Below are positions 5,870-10,145 of a stretch of DNA of 10,145 nt, in pieces. A model generated the notes under the pieces. That model was not told the DNA's origin, did no database searches, and saw only the letters and a program-made list of their open reading frames with translations. Numbering within the stretch: position 1 is the stretch's first letter; the number at the start of each line of letters is the position of its first letter. The DNA comes from an uncultured Clostridia bacterium (lineage in GTDB: Bacteria; Bacillota; Clostridia; Christensenellales; UBA1242): positions 1 through 10,145 of the forward strand of contig CALWKJ010000037.1 in the NCBI GenBank assembly GCA_944381225.1, written 5' to 3'. A program made the position numbers and the translations under genes.

Positions 5870-5898
5870 AAAAATCACCAGCTTAGCTGGTGGTTTTT
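5870..5898. terminator. bidirectional intrinsic terminator
   Basis: CACCAGC (5876-5882) and GCTGGTG (5886-5892) pair perfectly around a TTA loop, flanked by an A-run on the left and a T-run on the right. It can end both the plus-strand regulator gene (stop at 5861) and the minus-strand rny (stop at 5897). The rny stop codon lies inside the T-run, so the terminator begins immediately at the end of rny. Confidence 0.92.
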
Positions 5899-7489
5899 AT
5901 TTTGCAAATTCTGCAAATCTACTTTCTCTAATGACATTTACTTTAATTTGACCAGGATATTCTAATTCGCTTTCTATTCTTTTAGCAATATCTTTTGCCA
6001 AGAACATTGCATCTGTATCGCTTATTTCTTCAGGTTTAACTATTATTCTTACTTCCCTTCCAGCCTGAACAGCAAAAGATTTTTCAACGCCTTTAAAAGA
6101 ATTTGAAATTTCTTCAAGCTTTTCCAAACGCTTTACATAAGCGTCAAGAGTTTCCCTTCTAGCTCCTGGTCTTGAACTTGAAATTGCATCTGCAACTTGA
6201 ACCAACACTGCTTCCACGCTTTTAAATTCAACATTAAAATGATGCGCTTCTATGCAGTGAATAACCTCAGAAGATTCCTTATATTTTTTTGCAAGGTCAA
6301 CACCTATTGAGACATGAGTTCCTTCAACCTCATGGTCTAAAGCTTTGCCAATATCGTGCAACAAGCCACCTCTTTTGGCAATTTTAATGTCTGCACCAAT
6401 TTCACTTGCAAGTAATCCTGCAATATAACATGTTTCCAAACTGTGCTTTAAACAATTTTGACCATAACTTGTCCTATACTTAAGTTTTCCTAAAATTTTA
6501 ACTAATTCAGGATGCATTCCATATATTCCAGCTTCATCTACTGCATGTTCACCTGCTTGCTTTATAGATTGGTCAACATCTTTTTGAACTTTTTGAACTA
6601 TTTCTTCAATTCTTGTAGGATGTATTCTTCCGTCTAAAATTAATTTTTCCAAAGCTAGTCTGGCAACTTCCCTTCTTATTGGATCAAAGCATGATATTGT
6701 TATTGTTTCAGGTGTATCATCTACAATTAAATCAACACCAGTGACGTTTTCAATTGCGCGAATATTTCTTCCTTCTCTGCCAATTATTCGACCTTTCATT
6801 TCGTCGTTTGGAATTGTAACAGCGCTAACTGTAACTTCACTTGTCATATCTGTTGCACATTTTTGAATAGCTAAACTAATTATGTTTTGTGCTTTCTTAT
6901 TTGCTTCTTCAGTGGCGTTGTCCTCAATTGCTTTTATGGTTTTTGCAACTTCTTTTCTGGCATCGTCTACCATTGAATTCATAAGAATTTGCTTTGCTTC
7001 TTCTTTTTTTAATGTTGCAACTTTTTCAAGTTCTGAAATCATATTTTGCTTAATTTGTTCTTGATACTCTAAAATTTCGTTTACTTTATTATTCTTTTCT
7101 TCAATTAATTTTTTTTGATTATCTAATTCTTCTTGTTTTTTATCTAAATTTAAATCTTTTTTATCAATAAAATCTTCTTTTTGCGTTAACCTATCTTCTG
7201 TTTTTTGAAGTTCTATTCTTCTGTCTTTAACTTCTTTATCAAAGTCTTGTCTAAGTTTATGAATTTCTTCTTTTGCTTCCAAAATTGCTTCTTTTTTAAC
7301 GGTTTTGGCCTCAGCATATGCTTCTTCCAAAATTTTTACTGCATTTGCTTTACCTTTTGCCATTTTTTTTGTGTTTATAAAATATGTGCCAAAATATCCT
7401 ATTACTAAACCAGTTACCAAAGCACCTATACCGATAAAAACAGAGGCAATTACATTACTTGCACAAAGTGCACTAAACATATTGCTCAT
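5897..7489 (-). CDS. rny: Ribonuclease Y
   Basis: A 530-residue protein matching RNase Y (about 520 residues in Bacillus subtilis) along its length. Residues 11-38 form an N-terminal membrane anchor. A long Lys/Glu-rich coiled coil follows at about 45-215. A KH RNA-binding domain contains GRIIGREGRNIRAIE (233-247), whose GREG loop is at 237-240. An HD hydrolase domain has His349, the His378-Asp379 pair in GLLHDIGKALDHE and Asp434 in VADAIS. The C-terminal domain ends in ESRFAEFAK. This is a membrane-bound endoribonuclease that starts mRNA decay and processing in many Gram-positive bacteria. The ATG at 7489 is preceded by AGAGG at 7496-7500 with suitable spacing. It lies 109 bp downstream of thiI on the same strand, and no clear terminator separates them, so both read-through and a separate promoter are possible. 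Confidence 0.98.
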   Translation of the reverse strand: MSNMFSALCASNVIASVFIGIGALVTGLVIGYFGTYFINTKKMAKGKANAVKILEEAYAEAKTVKKEAILEAKEEIHKLRQDFDKEVKDRRIELQKTEDRLTQKEDFIDKKDLNLDKKQEELDNQKKLIEEKNNKVNEILEYQEQIKQNMISELEKVATLKKEEAKQILMNSMVDDARKEVAKTIKAIEDNATEEANKKAQNIISLAIQKCATDMTSEVTVSAVTIPNDEMKGRIIGREGRNIRAIENVTGVDLIVDDTPETITISCFDPIRREVARLALEKLILDGRIHPTRIEEIVQKVQKDVDQSIKQAGEHAVDEAGIYGMHPELVKILGKLKYRTSYGQNCLKHSLETCYIAGLLASEIGADIKIAKRGGLLHDIGKALDHEVEGTHVSIGVDLAKKYKESSEVIHCIEAHHFNVEFKSVEAVLVQVADAISSSRPGARRETLDAYVKRLEKLEEISNSFKGVEKSFAVQAGREVRIIVKPEEISDTDAMFLAKDIAKRIESELEYPGQIKVNVIRESRFAEFAK

Positions 7490-7562
7490 TTATTACCTCT
7501 TTAAAAATTTACTTTATATTTATGTTCGACTAAAACATCGTAAAATTTAATTTACAATTATA

Positions 7563-7591
7563 AGTTTAGTTTACTTTGAAAATAATGTCAA
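7563..7591 (-). promoter_or_regulatory. candidate rny promoter
   Basis: On the minus strand a perfect -35 TTGACA (7586-7591) is followed 17 bp later by a weak -10 TAAACT (7563-7568). A better -10, TATAAT (7557-7562), lies 23 bp from the -35, which is too far for standard spacing. Either choice gives a leader of about 55-70 nt before rny. The element begins 8 bp upstream of the thiI stop in genome order, in the thiI-rny gap. Confidence 0.45.
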
Positions 7592-7598
7592 TCAATTT

Positions 7599-8753
7599 TT
7601 ATAATTCAATTATTTGTATATTTTGCAGTGCTAAATTAATTAACTCTTCTGCATTTATTTTCGATTCTTCATTTTCTGCTTTTTTTATTGTTGGCTTTAT
7701 AACTGGATTTTTAGGCAAAAATACGGTACAACAATCTTCATATGGCAAAATAGATGTTTCATATGTCCCAATTTTTCTAGAAATGTTAATTATATCTTTT
7801 TTATCAAATGCAATAAGTGGTCTAAATATAGGAACGTTTGTTTGAGAAAAATTAGTTACGGTTATGCTTTCAACAGTTTGGCTTGCAACTTGTCCCAAAT
7901 TTTCTCCGGTAATAATAGCTTTGCAGTTTGATTGATTTGCTACTTTTGCTGCAATTTTCATCATAATTCTTCTCATTATAGTTATCATGAATTCCGGAGC
8001 ACAATGTTTGTGAATTTCTTCTTGTATTTTTGTAAAAGGACACATGTAAAGCTTTATATTTCCACAATAATTAGTCATTATTTTAGCTAATTTTATAACC
8101 TTTTGTTTTGCAAGCTCACTGGTATAAGGAAAACTATGAAAATGTATCGCTTCTATTGCCATTCCTCTTTTAGACATCATATAGCCAGCAACAGGACTGT
8201 CTATTCCCCCAGAAAGCAATAAAAGCCCCTTTCCTGCTGTTTTTAAAGGCATACCACCCTCACATTCTATTTTATCAGTTAAAATATACGTCAAGCCATT
8301 TTCTCTAATGTCAACCGTTATTTCTTTATCAAAGTTCTTTAAATTTACTTTTAAATTTGAATTATTGTTTAAAATCAAGCCACCCAATTCTTTTTCAAAG
8401 GCGTTAGATTTAATTGGAAATGTTTTGTCGGCTCTGTTTACGCTTACTCTAAAAAATTTGCAATCAAATTTTAATGATTTTATTATGTTTTTAATTTCAT
8501 CAATGTCTGTTTCGATTTCCGTGGCAACAGACAAAGATACCAAACCAAAAACCTTTTGTAATTTTTCAATAATTAACGATTCATCCATTTCGTCATAATC
8601 ACTTACAATATATCTTCCTGTTACTTTATAGAACTTACATTTAAATTGCATTAAAGAAGTTTTAATGTTTGACATTAAAACTTTTTCAAAGTATCCTCTA
8701 TTTTTTCCTTTTAAATATAATTCTCCAAATCTTAGTAAAATAACTCTTTTCAT
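7599..8753 (-). CDS. thiI: ThiI, tRNA 4-thiouridine synthase (no rhodanese domain)
   Basis: A 384-residue protein with the ThiI domain order. An N-terminal ferredoxin-like region (RFGELYLKGKNRGYFE at 8-23) and a THUMP domain extend to about residue 165. A PP-loop ATP pyrophosphatase domain follows with SGGIDSP at 181-187. Further family motifs include HFHSFPYTS (204-212), ITGENLGQVASQT (280-292) and PYEDCCTVFLPKNP (337-350). The enzyme adenylates U8 of tRNA and replaces the oxygen with sulfur, giving s4U; in some bacteria it also serves thiazole synthesis. The C-terminal rhodanese domain of the longer E. coli enzyme (482 residues) is absent, as in Bacillus-type ThiI, which takes sulfur from a dedicated cysteine desulfurase. 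Such a gene lies 2 bp upstream. The GAGG ribosome site is inside the end of that gene, indicating coupled translation. Confidence 0.96.
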   Translation of the reverse strand: MKRVILLRFGELYLKGKNRGYFEKVLMSNIKTSLMQFKCKFYKVTGRYIVSDYDEMDESLIIEKLQKVFGLVSLSVATEIETDIDEIKNIIKSLKFDCKFFRVSVNRADKTFPIKSNAFEKELGGLILNNNSNLKVNLKNFDKEITVDIRENGLTYILTDKIECEGGMPLKTAGKGLLLLSGGIDSPVAGYMMSKRGMAIEAIHFHSFPYTSELAKQKVIKLAKIMTNYCGNIKLYMCPFTKIQEEIHKHCAPEFMITIMRRIMMKIAAKVANQSNCKAIITGENLGQVASQTVESITVTNFSQTNVPIFRPLIAFDKKDIINISRKIGTYETSILPYEDCCTVFLPKNPVIKPTIKKAENEESKINAEELINLALQNIQIIEL

Positions 8754-8755
8754 TG

Positions 8756-8762
8756 CTACCTC
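8756..8762 (-). promoter_or_regulatory. thiI ribosome binding site overlapping the upstream stop codon
   Basis: The minus strand reads GAGGTAG, where TAG is the stop codon of the desulfurase gene and GAGG lies 5 nt from it to the thiI ATG region. Ribosomes finishing the desulfurase cover the thiI initiation site, favouring linked synthesis of the two partners. Confidence 0.75.
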
Positions 8763-9880
8763 AATTTATCTATTAGGTTATAATATGTTTCTTTTAAAAT
8801 TTTAGACGCTTCTATTACTTCGTGTTCTGTGTTGTTTTTAGAAAAACTAATTCTAACACTTCCAACAATATCATTTGGTGAGATATTCATGGATAAAAGC
8901 ACTCTGTTACCAGATTTTTTAGATGAACAAGCGCTTCCGGTACTAATGTATATTTTATGTTCTTCCAGCATATGGACAAGTGTTTCACCTTTTACGCCTT
9001 TAAATGAAAGACTTAAAATATATGGGGAATTTTCATCGCCAGAATTATTTTTATAGGGCAAATCATTTAAATTACTTAAAAATATTTTTTTTAAAAAACT
9101 TACATATTCAAAATTTTTATCAATATCTCCTACGTCTTGTATTGCAGTTTTAAATGCCATAATAGCAGGAACATTCTCTGTTCCAGAACGAATGTTTTGT
9201 TCTTGTCCTCCTCCAAAAATTATAGGCTTTAAAAACAAGTTATTTTTAACAAATAAAGCAGCAACACCTTTTGGGCCATTTATTTTATGAGCGCTAATTG
9301 TATATAAATCAACACCAAAGTAATCAAGATTAACTTTTATTTTTGTAAAGGCTTGTACACCATCAACATGTAAAATGGCTTTTGGACATTTCCTTTTTCG
9401 AATTTCATTTATTTTTTTTAAATCGTTAATTGCTCCAGTTTCGTTTGATACATGCATAATACTAATTAGGTTTGTATTTTCGTCCAATATTTCTTCAAGC
9501 GCTTCGTAATCAATTTGTCCGTTTGATTGTAATGGACAAAATTCTACATTAAAACCTCTGTTTTGTAACTCTATGCCAATATTGTAAACAGAAGGATGTT
9601 CGGCTTTAGATAAAACTATTTTTTTAAAATTTGATTTTAGACATCCAAATATTGCTAAATTATTTGCTTCAGTTGCAGATGAAGTAAAAATTATATTCCC
9701 ATTAAGTGTGTGTAAAGCGTGTTTAATTGTTTCTTTTGCTTCTTCTATATCATTTTTAACAGCCACTGCAACATCGTAAATTCCAGAAGGATTGTAAAAT
9801 AGTTCGCTTGCATATAAATTATATACATCTAATGCTTTTTTTGACATCGGAGTAGTTGCAGCATTGTCTAAGTATATCAT
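8756..9880 (-). CDS. cysteine desulfurase (NifS/IscS family), probable ThiI sulfur donor
   Basis: A 374-residue class V aminotransferase-fold, PLP-dependent cysteine desulfurase. It begins with MIYLDNAATT. His95 (KAEHPSVYN) stacks on the cofactor, Asp173 lies in HVDGVQAF, and Lys199 in SAHKINGPKG forms the Schiff base. Cys318 in STGSACSS is the residue that carries the persulfide. RSGTENVP (231-238) is the conserved substrate-binding segment. The enzyme converts L-cysteine to alanine and passes sulfur to acceptors. Its placement 2 bp before thiI matches the NifZ-ThiI pair of Bacillus subtilis and argues for a role in tRNA thiolation, although a second role in Fe-S assembly cannot be excluded. 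No Fe-S scaffold gene is visible here. The ATG overlaps the pheT stop (ATGA), and AGGAG lies 10 nt upstream. Confidence 0.96.
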   Translation of the reverse strand: MIYLDNAATTPMSKKALDVYNLYASELFYNPSGIYDVAVAVKNDIEEAKETIKHALHTLNGNIIFTSSATEANNLAIFGCLKSNFKKIVLSKAEHPSVYNIGIELQNRGFNVEFCPLQSNGQIDYEALEEILDENTNLISIMHVSNETGAINDLKKINEIRKRKCPKAILHVDGVQAFTKIKVNLDYFGVDLYTISAHKINGPKGVAALFVKNNLFLKPIIFGGGQEQNIRSGTENVPAIMAFKTAIQDVGDIDKNFEYVSFLKKIFLSNLNDLPYKNNSGDENSPYILSLSFKGVKGETLVHMLEEHKIYISTGSACSSKKSGNRVLLSMNISPNDIVGSVRISFSKNNTEHEVIEASKILKETYYNLIDKLR

Positions 9881-10145
9881 CTTAAGTCTGCTCCTAACTT
9901 ATACTTTAAATCTTTTAAAATTTTATTAACAGTTTGGTTTATTTCTTCATCCGTTAATGTTTTTTCATAACTTACTAATTTAAAGCTAAATGCAACACTT
10001 TTTTTATTGGAACCTAAACTTTCATTCCTGTAAATATCAAATACTTTTGAACTATAATATAATTTTCCACAAGATTTTTTTACACTTTCAAGAATTTGTC
10101 CCACGGTAATATTTTCATCGCAAATAATTGCCAAATCTCTTTCTA
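9877..10145 (-). CDS. pheT: phenylalanyl-tRNA synthetase beta subunit, C-terminal fragment
   Basis: This is the 3' end of a gene that runs off the right edge of the window. The frame stays open to the border and reads ERDLAIICDENITVG at the visible start, so no true start codon is present. The roughly 89 visible residues match the ferredoxin-fold anticodon-binding domain that closes PheT. They include the RDL...D.. opening, FDIYRNESLGSNKKSVAFSF, the LTDEEINQTVNKIL helix and the terminal LGADLR. PheT pairs with PheS to charge tRNA-Phe; a full subunit is about 800 residues. The stop TGA overlaps the desulfurase start by 4 bp, so pheT is the upstream gene of a pheT-desulfurase-thiI operon. The domain assignment rests on recalled family patterns. 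Confidence 0.93.
   Translation of the reverse strand, partial: ERDLAIICDENITVGQILESVKKSCGKLYYSSKVFDIYRNESLGSNKKSVAFSFKLVSYEKTLTDEEINQTVNKILKDLKYKLGADLR
9891..9895 (-). promoter_or_regulatory. desulfurase ribosome binding site inside pheT
   Basis: AGGAG on the minus strand, 10 nt before the desulfurase ATG and within the last codons of pheT. The spacing is slightly long, so efficient initiation may rely on ribosomes ending pheT at the overlapping ATGA. Confidence 0.6.

Noticed and set aside
7501..7562. Riboswitch or structured leader upstream of rny
   Set aside because: Only a short GTAAA/TTTAC stem is visible in AT-rich sequence; no known riboswitch core motif was recognised.
7870..8067. 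65-codon open frame inside thiI in another frame
   Set aside because: It is fully contained in the well-supported thiI gene and its translation has no recognisable motif.
9186..9197. GAACGAATGTTT, a second match to the LexA-box pattern
   Set aside because: It lies inside the coding sequence of the desulfurase over codons for the conserved IRSGTE segment, far from any promoter, so it is best explained by coding constraint and chance.

Overview
This window is strongly AT-rich chromosomal DNA (judged by eye, not counted). It encodes a full RNase Y, a LexA with a Gram-positive-type SOS box, GAGG-type ribosome binding sites and sigma-A-like promoters. Together these point to a low-GC Bacillota, most likely an uncultured clostridium-like lineage. 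Gene content is mostly housekeeping, apart from three less ordinary genes in the middle: a protein of unknown function, a YgjP-type metallopeptidase and a membrane-anchored PadR-type regulator.

Left part (1-1892, all minus strand): a tRNA-Thr(CGU) gene with encoded CCA, then lexA, then a complete Xer-type tyrosine recombinase. lexA has its own promoter, and a LexA box covers the upstream edge of the -35 region. Middle part (1893-5861): divergent promoters serve the recombinase (minus) and a 323-residue protein of unknown function (plus). That gene converges on a YgjP-like zinc metallopeptidase (minus) across an intergenic stretch holding a perfect 15-bp inverted repeat. The metallopeptidase in turn diverges from a 672-residue protein with an N-terminal PadR DNA-binding domain, a long Asn-rich linker and about four C-terminal membrane helices. 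The shared 144-bp intergenic region contains several copies of an RGTAYTAT element arranged as two dyads plus a lone half-site. Right part (5862-10145, all minus): a bidirectional terminator, rny (RNase Y), thiI, a cysteine desulfurase gene and the 3' end of pheT. pheT, the desulfurase gene and thiI form a tightly coupled operon (4-bp ATGA overlap, then a 2-bp gap).

Functional links: the desulfurase supplies persulfide sulfur to the rhodanese-less ThiI, which makes 4-thiouridine at tRNA position 8. The tRNA-Thr in this same window has U8. RNase Y adds an RNA-turnover function, and pheT a tRNA-charging one.

The most unusual observations are these. Three genes (recombinase, unknown protein, metallopeptidase) have a good promoter whose -10 box lies exactly 6 nt before an ATG with no Shine-Dalgarno sequence, which predicts leaderless mRNAs. 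The PadR-type regulator appears to be tethered to the membrane and to sit next to its own operator array. The unknown protein has faint resemblance to a degenerate nucleotidyltransferase. No CRISPR array, insertion sequence, prophage or complete known defence system is visible.
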